This document shows, piece after piece, positions 25,980-34,207 of a stretch of DNA of 64,000 nucleotides. The stretch comes from Bradyrhizobium sp. JYMT SZCCT0180 (GTDB taxonomy: Bacteria > Pseudomonadota > Alphaproteobacteria > Rhizobiales > Xanthobacteraceae). The translations under genes and the position numbers were made by a program. The notes beneath the pieces were generated by a model. It worked only from the letters and a program-made list of their open reading frames with translations. It searched no databases and was not told the DNA's origin. The stretch lies in NCBI RefSeq assembly GCF_018130165.1, contig NZ_JAFCLZ010000030.1:1-64000 (forward strand), read 5' to 3'. Within the stretch, counting starts at the first letter, position 1. Each line of letters begins with the position of its first letter.

Positions 25980-27371
25980 TTACGCCGACTTCCGCACGGC
26001 GTTGTCGACCAGCGTCTTGCCGAGCGACCAGATCGCGCCGGGCACTTTGTGACTGGAGGCGATGACGGTGTCGAACGCCTTTTCGATCCAGCTGCAGTCT
26101 TCTTCAGTAATGACAAGAGGTGGCAGCAGCTTGATGGTGTGGCTGCCATGGCCGGAGACCTGGGTCAGGATCTTGTGATCCTTGAACAGCGGCACCGTGA
26201 TGAGCTGGCAGAACAAGCCCTTGTTGGCGGTCTCGAGCACGTTCCAGGATGCTTTCAGCCGCAGCGATTTCGGCGGACCGAATTCGATACCGATCATCAG
26301 CCCCTTGCCGCGCACTTCCTTCAGCAATTCGTAGCCGGGCACCATGCGCGTCAGCGCGAGCCGAAGTTCGGCGCCGCGCTTGGCGGCCTGCTCGACCAGC
26401 TTTTCCGCCTTCATCACTTCGAGCGTGGCGATACCGGCCGCCATCGCCAGATCGTTCTTTGCAAAGGTCGAGCCGTGCACGACCGCGCGGTCCATTTGAT
26501 TGAAGATCTTGTCGAAGATGCTCTTGCGCGTCAGCAGCGCGCCGACCGGCACGTGACCACCCGATAGCGCTTTCGCCAGCAGCACCATGTCGGGTTCGAC
26601 GTTCCAGTGCTCGACCGCCAAAAACTTGCCTGTGCGGCCGATCCCGGTCTGGATTTCATCGGCAATGAACAGCGTGCCGTATTTGCGGCACAGCGCAAGC
26701 GCGCCCGGCAGAAACTCGTCGGTGGGCAGGTTGACGCCCTTGCCCTGAATCGGCTCGACGATGAACGCGGCGACCTGACGCGACGACAAAGCCTGCTCAA
26801 GGGCGGCGAGATCGTTGAACGGGATCTGGGTGCATCCCGGCAGCAGCGGTTCGAAACCGCCGCGGAAGTTCGAATCATCCATCAGCGACAAGGCGCCGTA
26901 GGACAATCCATGAAAGGAATGGGAACAGGAGACAATGCCGGGCCGCCCGGTGGCGCCACGGGCGAATTTGATCGCCGCTTCGACGGTTTCGGCGCCGGAA
27001 TTGGCAAAAAACACCTTGTCCAGATATGGCACATGCTCGAACAGACGTTCCGCCAGCACCCCGGCCAGCGTCGAGACGTCGAGCTGCACCAGATTCGGAA
27101 AATCGGCGTCGAGCACGCTTTTCAACGCATGGCGCAACGCCGGATGGTTGCGGCCAATCGCAAAAACGCCAAATCCGCTCAGTAGGTCGAGATAACGGGC
27201 CCCGTCACGATCGAAGAGGTATTGACCTTGACCCTTCTGAAAGCCGACATCATAGCCAATCGTCTTGAGCACGCGGACGAGCTGCTCGTTCAAATGGCGC
27301 GAGTGCATGGAACTGCGTTGCGCCTGGCGCTCCACAAACATCTCGGAAACGTCTAGATTTGAACTTAGCAT
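25980..27371 (-). CDS. hpnO: HpnO-type aminotransferase for hopanoid side chain
   Basis: The 463-aa class III PLP aminotransferase has FANSGAETVEAAIKFAR, the SHSFHGLSYGALSLM region, the ADEIQTGIGRTGK motif and the PLP lysine in LLAKALSGG. Together with its place in a hopanoid cluster, this fits HpnO, which forms the terminal amine of aminobacteriohopanetriol from ribosylhopane. An ornithine-type aminotransferase is the main alternative. The ATG at 27371 has a weak RBS. It is transcribed divergently from the DUF2147 gene over a 106-bp gap containing a palindrome. C-terminal residues past 440 (GAIWSLGKTLVDNAVRKSA) extend beyond the core fold. Confidence 0.85.
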   Translation of the reverse strand: MLSSNLDVSEMFVERQAQRSSMHSRHLNEQLVRVLKTIGYDVGFQKGQGQYLFDRDGARYLDLLSGFGVFAIGRNHPALRHALKSVLDADFPNLVQLDVSTLAGVLAERLFEHVPYLDKVFFANSGAETVEAAIKFARGATGRPGIVSCSHSFHGLSYGALSLMDDSNFRGGFEPLLPGCTQIPFNDLAALEQALSSRQVAAFIVEPIQGKGVNLPTDEFLPGALALCRKYGTLFIADEIQTGIGRTGKFLAVEHWNVEPDMVLLAKALSGGHVPVGALLTRKSIFDKIFNQMDRAVVHGSTFAKNDLAMAAGIATLEVMKAEKLVEQAAKRGAELRLALTRMVPGYELLKEVRGKGLMIGIEFGPPKSLRLKASWNVLETANKGLFCQLITVPLFKDHKILTQVSGHGSHTIKLLPPLVITEEDCSWIEKAFDTVIASSHKVPGAIWSLGKTLVDNAVRKSA

Positions 27372-27409
27372 TCGCTACATACGTCGGTTGATGGCCATTT
27401 CGTCAACTG

Positions 27410-27431
27410 AAAACGCCCAATGCGGCGTTTT
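27410..27431. promoter_or_regulatory. Palindrome in the hpnO/DUF2147 divergent promoter region
   Basis: AAAACGCC (27410-27417) and GGCGTTTT (27424-27431) are perfect inverted copies around 6 nt. A second, looser inverted pair (GTTGA/TCAAC, about 27387-27406) lies beside it toward hpnO. Either could be an operator shared by the two divergent genes. Nearby ATAAGC is tandemly repeated (about 27454-27470). Confidence 0.4.
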
Positions 27432-27477
27432 GACCCCTCTCGGATCATCTACATAAGCATAAGCATAGGTTTGAACC

Positions 27478-28176
27478 ATGTTGCACTGCCCAAGAACTGT
27501 CGCGCGCAGAATAGTTTTTTCCGGATTCATTTTTGCCACAGGTGTTACTTCCGCACTGGCCGCCGACCCCACAGGCGATTGGAAAGTGGCCGACGGCGTC
27601 GCCAACATTCGCGTAGCACAATGTAACGGCAACATGTGGGGTGCCGTCGCCTGGGAGAAGACGCCGGGTGGCCGCGATACGAATAATCCGGATGCCTCAA
27701 AGCAGAGCAGACCGACGCTCGGCATGCCGATCCTGATCAACATGAAGAAGAAACCCGGCGTCGATGCGTGGGAAGGCCAAGTCTACAACGCCAAGGACGG
27801 ACAGTCTTACAGCTCGACCATCAAGCCGATCGGAACCGACCAGCTCGAGATTCAAGGCTGCGTGCTCGGCTTCCTGTGCGGCGGCGAAACCTGGACCCGC
27901 GTCGGGCCGCCTATACCCTCAAGCCCCAGCAACAGCATGGCCAAGGGCGCCGCGCCGAAAAATCAGGCAGGTGCGGCACCGAAGGCTGGCGGCTCGGCGA
28001 CGGCGCCGGGTCTGACGCCCGCGCCCGGCTCGCCGGCGGCAACCGCCGCGCCGAAGACCACCGGTGCCGTGAACCCGGCGCCGGGTCAAAAGCCCGTCGG
28101 CGGCCAGAAGCAGGCGGCCGCCGATCCCGTCGGCGATATCTGCCTACTCCCCGATATCGCGCGGTTTGCCCATTAG
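27478..28176 (+). CDS. DUF2147 secreted protein with Ala/Pro-rich tail
   Basis: The 232-aa protein has a signal peptide (RIVFSGFIFATGVTSALAA) followed by a DUF2147 domain (DPTGDWKVADGVANIRVAQCNGNMWGAVAWEKTP ... YSSTIKPIGTDQLEIQGCVLGFLCGGETWTRV, about residues 30-145). These are lipocalin-like periplasmic proteins. From about 150 the sequence is a low-complexity Ala/Pro/Gly tail. The last 33 bp overlap the 3' end of hpnN on the opposite strand, so the tail's last residues (DICLLPDIARFAH) are the antisense of hpnN. It sits between hpnO and hpnN. A role in hopanoid handling is only positional inference. Confidence 0.8.
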   Translation: MLHCPRTVARRIVFSGFIFATGVTSALAADPTGDWKVADGVANIRVAQCNGNMWGAVAWEKTPGGRDTNNPDASKQSRPTLGMPILINMKKKPGVDAWEGQVYNAKDGQSYSSTIKPIGTDQLEIQGCVLGFLCGGETWTRVGPPIPSSPSNSMAKGAAPKNQAGAAPKAGGSATAPGLTPAPGSPAATAAPKTTGAVNPAPGQKPVGGQKQAAADPVGDICLLPDIARFAH

Positions 28177-30732
28177 CGCAGGCTGAAACAGCAGCACCGC
28201 CGCCAGCGTGGTGATGAGCGACAGCGCCAGCAATTTACCCATGCTGGCGGTGCCGGGATGACTGGACAGCCACAGGCTTCCGAAAGCCGTGGCGGTCGTC
28301 AGCGCGCTGAAAAAGATCGCGCGCGTCAGGCTGGTCTGCAGCAGGTTGGTTCTGCCGGAGCGCCATGCCGTCACGTAATAGATCTTGAACGCGACGCCGA
28401 TGCCGAGCATCAGCGGCCACGCGACGATGTTGGCGAAGTTGAGCGGCAGCCCGATCAGCACGCAGATCTCCATCGTCACCGCGCCGGCCACCAGCAGCGG
28501 CACCAGCGTCAGCAGCACGTCGGCGACCCGCCGCAGCGCCAGCCAGAGCAGCACGCTGATCACGATCAACGCCCAGATGCCGGCGTGGATGAATGCCTTG
28601 ACGACGGTATCGCCGGATTTGAGAATCGAGACCGGTCCGCCGATCGCAGTCGGCTCGGCGGCGAGAACCGCATCGGCAAACTTGCGCAGGACTTCATTGT
28701 CGTTCGGATCACCCTTCGGCAGCGCCTCCACGCGCATCAGGCCGTCCTTGGTCTTCCAGCTGCTCACGAGTTCGGGCGGCAAGGTCTTCAACGTGACCGG
28801 CTGGGCCTGCATCGTGTTCTTGAGCTGGTCGAAGGTTATCTTGAGCGGGATGACGAAAACATTCTGCGCCTTGTCGCGGACCGCTTGCGTTGATTCGGCC
28901 AGCTTCGACAGCGCATCAGCCAGCCGCCGTGCTGCGACCGCACCCGGGCCTTTGCCGTCGCCGGCGGTCTTGCGCAGGTTGTCGACCGAACTCTTGAGTG
29001 CCTCGACGTTCTCGGCATCGGTCGGCGCCGCATCGACGGAATCCGGATTGAGCGCGGGGCCCACCACCTTGGCGGCCTGCGCGATCAGCTTCAGTTTGGC
29101 CGGCTGATCCTCCGGCACGAAACTGTCGAGCGACATCACGCGAAGCACTTCCGGCACCTTCTCCAGCTTCGCCTCGATCTTCTTGGCGTCGGCGTCCGAA
29201 TTGGTCATCACGTTGATGGCGTTGGCGCCGGTGTTCGGATCCTTGCGCAGATCGAGGAAGGTCGCGATCGACTCCACCTGCGAGTTGCGCAGATTGATCG
29301 GGTTGAAGTCGAACTTCATGAAGTAGAGCAGCGGCAGACCGGCCAGCGAGACCAAAATCGTGCCTGATATGATGATGACGCGGTGGCGCTCGAGAAAATC
29401 ATCGAGCGGCGCCAGGAAGGCGTAGCCGACCGGCTCGCTTTCACCGGGCGGGTTGAGCAGCGTCAGCATCGCCGGCAACGTCGTGATGCTGGTAATGAAC
29501 GCCACCAGCATGCCGGCGCCGGCGATCTTGCCGAGTTCGGAAATACCCTTGTAATCGGTCGGCAGGAAGCACAGGAAACCGGCGGCAGTCGCCATCGCCG
29601 CGAGCGACAGCGGGACCGCCGAGCGGCGGGCCGCGCTCTCCAGCGCGAGCACCAGATCATCGTTCTTGAAGCGCTCCGAACGATAGCGGACGCTGAACTG
29701 GATGCCGAAATCGACGCCGAGGCCGACAAACAGCACGGCGAACGCGACCGACAGCAGATTGAGCGAACCCACCATCATCAGGCCGACCGCCGTGGTGATG
29801 GCAAGGCCGACGAACAGGTTCACGAACACGGCGAAGATGATCTTGCCGGAATGCAGCGCCATCCAGAGAATCACGAGCACGATCACGACGGTGCCGATGC
29901 CGTTGACGATCGCACCGTCCTGGACGGTGGCGTATTCCTCATTGGCGATCGGAATCGGTCCGGTCAGCCGCACGCGCGCGCCATACTCGCCCGCGAAATT
30001 CAGGTCCTTGGCCGCCTGCCGGATCGCGTCGGTGGCTTCCTTGCCGGGCTCGAGCGCGTTGTAGTCGACCTTCGGCTTGAATTCGATGAAAGCGCGCTTG
30101 TCGGAATCGGCGAGCGGCTTGTCGCTGACGAGTTCACGCCACGAGAACGTCGCCGTTCCCTTGCTCAGGATGTTCTCGACGGTCTGCGAGATCTGGTTGA
30201 AGGGCCGTTCCGTATTGTCGAGTTTGACCTGGCCGCGCTTGATGCCGGCAAGGCCGGTTTCCAGCGCGCCGGTCAGACCGCGGATCGACGGATCGCCGGC
30301 CATGATTTCGATCAGCGGCGCGGCGGCTTCGAGCTGGCCGGCGACCTTGCCGACCTCCTCCACGGGCAGGAACAGCAGCCCGTTCTTCTCGAAGAACTCG
30401 CCGGAACCGAGCGGCTGCACCGATTCGAAATTCTTGGTGTCGCCCGCAAGCTTATCGGCCAGCGCCTTGCCGGCGGCACTGGTGAGCTCGGGGGTCGGGC
30501 CCTCGACGACGGCCAAAATCAGCTTTTCGCGATCGAACGCCTTCTCAAACTGGTTGTCGCGCTTGCGCCAGTCCAGGTCGGGCGAAATCAGCGTGTTGAT
30601 GTCGGTATTGATGACGAAGTTGCGGGCCGCATAGAAGCCCGCGCCAATCGCGAGGAGCAGCGAGACGACGACGATGAGGGTGGCAAACCGCGTGCACGTT
30701 CTAACAATTGAGACAACCAGGCTGGTCAGCAC
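28144..30732 (-). CDS. hpnN: HpnN, RND/MMPL hopanoid transporter
   Basis: The 862-aa inner-membrane RND-superfamily protein has an N-terminal helix, a large periplasmic domain (about 40-270), five helices of the first MMPL block, a second periplasmic domain (about 450-700) and a second helical block near the C-terminus. HpnN is the family known to move hopanoids from the inner to the outer membrane in Rhodopseudomonas. The start is GTG 30732, as no in-frame ATG precedes the first helix (SLVVSIVRTCTRFATLIVVVSLL). The RBS is weak. It is divergent from ispH over 445 bp. The assignment rests on family type, length and cluster position. Confidence 0.88.
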   Translation of the reverse strand: MLTSLVVSIVRTCTRFATLIVVVSLLLAIGAGFYAARNFVINTDINTLISPDLDWRKRDNQFEKAFDREKLILAVVEGPTPELTSAAGKALADKLAGDTKNFESVQPLGSGEFFEKNGLLFLPVEEVGKVAGQLEAAAPLIEIMAGDPSIRGLTGALETGLAGIKRGQVKLDNTERPFNQISQTVENILSKGTATFSWRELVSDKPLADSDKRAFIEFKPKVDYNALEPGKEATDAIRQAAKDLNFAGEYGARVRLTGPIPIANEEYATVQDGAIVNGIGTVVIVLVILWMALHSGKIIFAVFVNLFVGLAITTAVGLMMVGSLNLLSVAFAVLFVGLGVDFGIQFSVRYRSERFKNDDLVLALESAARRSAVPLSLAAMATAAGFLCFLPTDYKGISELGKIAGAGMLVAFITSITTLPAMLTLLNPPGESEPVGYAFLAPLDDFLERHRVIIISGTILVSLAGLPLLYFMKFDFNPINLRNSQVESIATFLDLRKDPNTGANAINVMTNSDADAKKIEAKLEKVPEVLRVMSLDSFVPEDQPAKLKLIAQAAKVVGPALNPDSVDAAPTDAENVEALKSSVDNLRKTAGDGKGPGAVAARRLADALSKLAESTQAVRDKAQNVFVIPLKITFDQLKNTMQAQPVTLKTLPPELVSSWKTKDGLMRVEALPKGDPNDNEVLRKFADAVLAAEPTAIGGPVSILKSGDTVVKAFIHAGIWALIVISVLLWLALRRVADVLLTLVPLLVAGAVTMEICVLIGLPLNFANIVAWPLMLGIGVAFKIYYVTAWRSGRTNLLQTSLTRAIFFSALTTATAFGSLWLSSHPGTASMGKLLALSLITTLAAVLLFQPALMGKPRDIGE

Positions 30733-31177
30733 ATCATTTCTTTCTAAGTCTTAATAGGGAGCTTGCCGAAAACGTCCGCTGTCTAGCGGAGTTCCCGGGG
30801 GCGATCTACATCGGGCGATCTATTGTTGTGGTTACTGTCAGAAAGGCCCGCTCAGAGAAGGCAAAACGGGCCGAAATGGCATTGAGAAACCCCATATAGA
30901 CGCCCAGTGCGGGCGAGAAAGTGACGAAACGGTGAGGAATGGCACTTAATTCAGGTATTATGATACTTCCGTCGCCCCCAAGCCGAACACGGCCTTTTGC
31001 GTTCCGGCTTTTCTAGACGCTAATTTTTTGACACAAAGCCCTGTGCTTCCATGTGCTTGGGTGGATTACCCCCGGAACGGTGGTGCGGTTATTGCAGTTT
31101 GTTCGGCCGGGCCCGGCAGGACTGACTGCGCGAAGGCATTTGTTTGAATTTGGTGCAACTTGGGTAATGAGCGTCCC
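30733..31177. other. Divergent hpnN/ispH intergenic region
   Basis: This is the longest gene-free stretch in the hopanoid island. GGAAC at 31074-31078 followed after 17 bp by AGTT (31096-31099) is one mismatch from the EcfG-type promoter GGAAC-N16/17-CGTT, about 80 bp before ispH. A -35-like TTGACA lies at 31028-31033. Small frames in the region have no convincing RBS or composition. Confidence 0.4.
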
Positions 31178-32104
31178 ATGGAAGTATATCTTGCGCAGCC
31201 CCGCGGATTTTGCGCGGGCGTCGTGCGCGCCATCGAGATCGTCGAGCGTGCGCTGCAGAAATACGGCCCGCCGGTCTATGTGCGTCACGAGATCGTGCAC
31301 AACAAATACGTGGTCGAAAGCCTGAAAAACAAGGGTGCGATCTTCGTCGAGGACCTGTCGGAAGTTCCACCGCGCGCCGTTACCGTGTTCAGCGCCCATG
31401 GCGTGGCCCGCAGCGTCGAGGAGGAGGCTGCCGCCCGCGGCCTGCCCGTCCTCAATGCCACCTGCCCCCTCGTCACCAAGGTCCACAATCAGGGCAAACG
31501 GTATATGTCGAAGGGCCGGGCCCTGATTCTGATCGGCCATGCCGGCCACCCCGAGGTCGAGGGAACCATGGGTCAGGTTCCCGGAACCGTCCTTTTGGTC
31601 CAAAACGTCGACGATGTGGCCTCCCTGACGCTGCCGATCGACACCCCGGTGGCCTATATCACCCAGACAACACTGAGTGTTGACGACACAAAGGACATAA
31701 TTGCGGCCCTTCAGGCCCGTTTTACAGATATTCAAGGCCCCGACATCCGGGATATCTGCTATGCGACACAGAACCGCCAATCTGCGGTAAGGGACCTGAG
31801 CAAACTGGTGGACGTCATTTTGGTGGTGGGGGCCGCCAATAGTTCCAACTCAAACAGGCTTCGCGAAATCGGCACCGAGGTCGGGGTCGCGAGTTATCTC
31901 ATTGCCGATGGCAGCGAGTTGAACCCTGATTGGCTTAAGGATGCGAAAGCCGTCGGCATCACGGCGGGCGCCTCGGCGCCCGAAGTTTTGGTCGACGACG
32001 TGATCGAGGCTTTGAGGCGTATCGGACCCGTCACGGTATCGGTGCTTCCTGGGAGGGAAGAAAATATCGAATTCCGGCTTCCAGCCGAACTGACTGCGGG
32101 CTGA
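31178..32104 (+). CDS. ispH: 4-hydroxy-3-methylbut-2-enyl diphosphate reductase IspH
   Basis: IspH catalyses the last step of the MEP pathway, reducing HMBPP to IPP and DMAPP with a 4Fe-4S cluster. The 308-aa protein has the cluster cysteines in GFCAGV (residue 12), LNATCPLVTKVHNQG and IRDICYATQNRQ, and the active-site His/Glu context (FSAHGVARSV, GHAGHPEVEGTMGQ). ATG 31178 gives MEVYLAQPRGFCAGV; an upstream TTG would add six unlikely residues. It precedes hpnH by 46 bp on the same strand, an arrangement that ties isoprenoid precursor supply to hopanoid synthesis. Confidence 0.95.
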   Translation: MEVYLAQPRGFCAGVVRAIEIVERALQKYGPPVYVRHEIVHNKYVVESLKNKGAIFVEDLSEVPPRAVTVFSAHGVARSVEEEAAARGLPVLNATCPLVTKVHNQGKRYMSKGRALILIGHAGHPEVEGTMGQVPGTVLLVQNVDDVASLTLPIDTPVAYITQTTLSVDDTKDIIAALQARFTDIQGPDIRDICYATQNRQSAVRDLSKLVDVILVVGAANSSNSNRLREIGTEVGVASYLIADGSELNPDWLKDAKAVGITAGASAPEVLVDDVIEALRRIGPVTVSVLPGREENIEFRLPAELTAG

Positions 32105-32150
32105 TCCATTCACGAGTTACGACGACTAAGGTCCAGAAAGAAATCCTGTA

Positions 32151-33311
32151 ATGGCAATACCGTTCTTCAAGGAGTTGCGTATCGGCGGCTATCTGATCAA
32201 GCAAAAGCTGCTTGGCCGTAAGCGCTACCCGCTGGTGCTGATGCTCGAACCGTTGTTTCGCTGCAACCTCGCCTGCGTCGGCTGCGGCAAGATCGACTAT
32301 CCCGATGCGATCCTCAATCGCCGCATGTCGGCGCAGGAGTGCTGGGACGCGGCCGATGAATGCGGCGCACCGATGGTGGCGATCCCCGGCGGCGAGCCGC
32401 TGATCCACAAGGAGATCGGCGAAATCGTGCGCGGCCTCGTGGCGCGCAAGAAGTTCGTCTCGCTCTGCACCAACGCGCTGCTGCTGGAAAAGAAGCTCGA
32501 TCTGTTCGAGCCCTCGCCCTATTTGTTCTTCTCCGTGCATCTGGACGGCCTGAAGGATCACCACGACAAGGCGGTGTCGCAGAAGGGCGTGTTCGACCGC
32601 GCGGTTTCGGCGATCAAGGCTGCGAAGGCGCGCGGCTTCACCGTCAACGTCAACGCCACGATCTTCGACGGGCACGCGGCGGAAGAGATCGCCAAGTTCC
32701 TCGACTTCACCACCGAACTCGGTGTCGGTGTTTCGATGTCGCCGGGCTACGCCTATGAGCGCGCGCCGGACCAGGAGCACTTCCTCAACCGCACCAAGAC
32801 CAAGAAGCTGTTCCGCGACGTCTTTGCCCTCGGCAAGGGCAAGAAGTGGAACTTCATGCATTCCGGCCTGTTCCTCGACTTCCTGGCCGGCAACCAGAGC
32901 TACGAATGCACCCCGTGGGGCATGCCGGCGCGCAACATTTTCGGCTGGCAGAAGCCCTGCTACCTGCTCGGCGAGGGCTACACCAAGACCTTCAAGGAAT
33001 TGATGGAGACCACCGACTGGGAGACCTACGGCACCGGCAAATACGAGAAGTGTGCCGACTGCATGGCGCATTGCGGCTATGAGCCGACCGCCGCCAATGC
33101 CGCGCTGGTCAATCCGTTGAAGGCGATGTGGGTGGCGCTGCGCGGCGTCCGGACGTCAGGTCCGATGGCGCCGGAGATCAACCTCGATAAACAGCGTCCG
33201 GCGCAGTACATCTTCTCATCGGAAGTACAGAAGCGCCTGTCGGAGATCCGCAAGGACGAGGCGGCTGCCGCAGCCGCCAAGCAGCAGCAGAAAGCCTCCA
33301 CGGCCGCCTGA
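32151..33311 (+). CDS. hpnH: HpnH, adenosyl-hopene transferase (radical SAM)
   Basis: HpnH joins the 5'-deoxyadenosyl group of SAM to hopene, giving adenosylhopane, the first C35 step. The radical SAM cluster motif is CNLACVGC, with C38, C42 and C45. The SPASM-like C-terminal cysteines (YECTPWG, KPCYLL, CADCMAHCGYEP) are present. At 386 aa it is normal for the family, with a C-terminal Ala/Gln-rich tail. It follows ispH and is convergent with the hpnC-hpnG operon, separated from hpnG by a strong bidirectional terminator. Confidence 0.95.
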   Translation: MAIPFFKELRIGGYLIKQKLLGRKRYPLVLMLEPLFRCNLACVGCGKIDYPDAILNRRMSAQECWDAADECGAPMVAIPGGEPLIHKEIGEIVRGLVARKKFVSLCTNALLLEKKLDLFEPSPYLFFSVHLDGLKDHHDKAVSQKGVFDRAVSAIKAAKARGFTVNVNATIFDGHAAEEIAKFLDFTTELGVGVSMSPGYAYERAPDQEHFLNRTKTKKLFRDVFALGKGKKWNFMHSGLFLDFLAGNQSYECTPWGMPARNIFGWQKPCYLLGEGYTKTFKELMETTDWETYGTGKYEKCADCMAHCGYEPTAANAALVNPLKAMWVALRGVRTSGPMAPEINLDKQRPAQYIFSSEVQKRLSEIRKDEAAAAAAKQQQKASTAA

Positions 33312-33383
33312 GGGCGACCGAGAGCGCAACGCGGCCAGCCCGCGTTGCGTGAAGGCTGAGATTCAAAACGAAGAGCACAAAAC

Positions 33384-33415
33384 AAAAATGCCGTCGCACA
33401 TGCGACGGCATTTTT
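33384..33415. terminator. Bidirectional terminator between hpnH and hpnG
   Basis: AAAAATGCCGTCGCA (33384-33398) and TGCGACGGCATTTTT (33401-33415) form a perfect 15-bp stem with a 2-nt loop. T-runs on both strands fit the two convergent genes. Confidence 0.9.
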
Positions 33416-33442
33416 CATTGCAGCGAACTAATTCAGCGGTCG

Positions 33443-34207
33443 TCAGGCGTTGGCCGCAGCCAGCCCCTCGCCGCCGGAGATGAAACCGCGGCAGCCGCGC
33501 AGCGAACGCAGCGCACGATTGAAATCGATGCCCGTGGACACCAGCGCGCGCAACGTCCTCGGATTGCGCGCGACGCCGCGCAGCACCTTGCGCAGGTCGA
33601 TGTCGCCGTTCGGCTTGATTGCGCTCTTGGCCAAAGCCGGCAGCGAGCGGCTGGCAGGATCAGAGATGACGCGGAGTGCCGCGAACGGAATGCCTGCCTT
33701 GGCCGCATAGGCCGCCGCGATATGGCTTTCCATGTCGACGGCCGCAGCCCCCGTCTCCGAATGCAGCGCGGCCTTGCAGGCGGTCGCCGCGATCACCTGC
33801 TCCACTCCGGCCAGACCGCCACGAATCACGCGACGCCGCCGCAGCGCGGCGCTGGCAATCACTTCCTCGTTGAGCGCCAGACCGGCCAGAAAACGGGTAT
33901 CGCCGGCCAGAACCTCGGTCGCGACCACGACATCGCCCGACTTCAGCGACGGATCGAGCCCGCCAGCGACGCCGAAGGAGATGACGCCCCTGAATGTCGA
34001 TGAATCCAGTGTCGCGAGCAGCGCGCGCAATTGCTGCGGATCGCTACTGCTGCAGATCACGATCATGCCTGGACCGGCCGCAATGCGGGCCTCTTGTACC
34101 AAGCCTGTAACGATCAAAACCGGCCGCGGATCAATTTGATTGAGATCACCCGAATTGAGGTCACTCGAATTGTCCACGATCGCGGCGGCCCCCGCCCCCC
34201 AAGTCAC
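33443..34207 (-). CDS. hpnG: HpnG, adenosylhopane nucleosidase/phosphorylase
   Basis: HpnG removes adenine from adenosylhopane to give ribosylhopane. The 254-aa protein has the nucleoside phosphorylase fold: VLIVTGLVQEARIA, FGVAGGLDPSLKSGDVVVAT and GAAAVDMESHIAAAYAAKAGIPFAALRVISD, where the ME of MESH contacts the ribose. The start is GTG 34207, overlapping the shc stop as GTGA. The first about 25 residues (including SSDLNSGDLNQ, encoded by a short near-repeat) precede the conserved core, so a downstream start cannot be excluded. It is last in the hpnC-hpnD-hpnE-shc-hpnG operon. Confidence 0.92.
   Translation of the reverse strand: MTWGAGAAAIVDNSSDLNSGDLNQIDPRPVLIVTGLVQEARIAAGPGMIVICSSSDPQQLRALLATLDSSTFRGVISFGVAGGLDPSLKSGDVVVATEVLAGDTRFLAGLALNEEVIASAALRRRRVIRGGLAGVEQVIAATACKAALHSETGAAAVDMESHIAAAYAAKAGIPFAALRVISDPASRSLPALAKSAIKPNGDIDLRKVLRGVARNPRTLRALVSTGIDFNRALRSLRGCRGFISGGEGLAAANA

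Noticed and set aside
30708..30899. 63-codon frame in the hpnN/ispH gap
   Set aside because: Begins inside hpnN antisense, no RBS, no conserved feature.
31074..31099. GGAAC-N17-AGTT as an EcfG promoter for ispH
   Set aside because: The -10 part differs at its first base and no independent support exists; mentioned only in the intergenic note.
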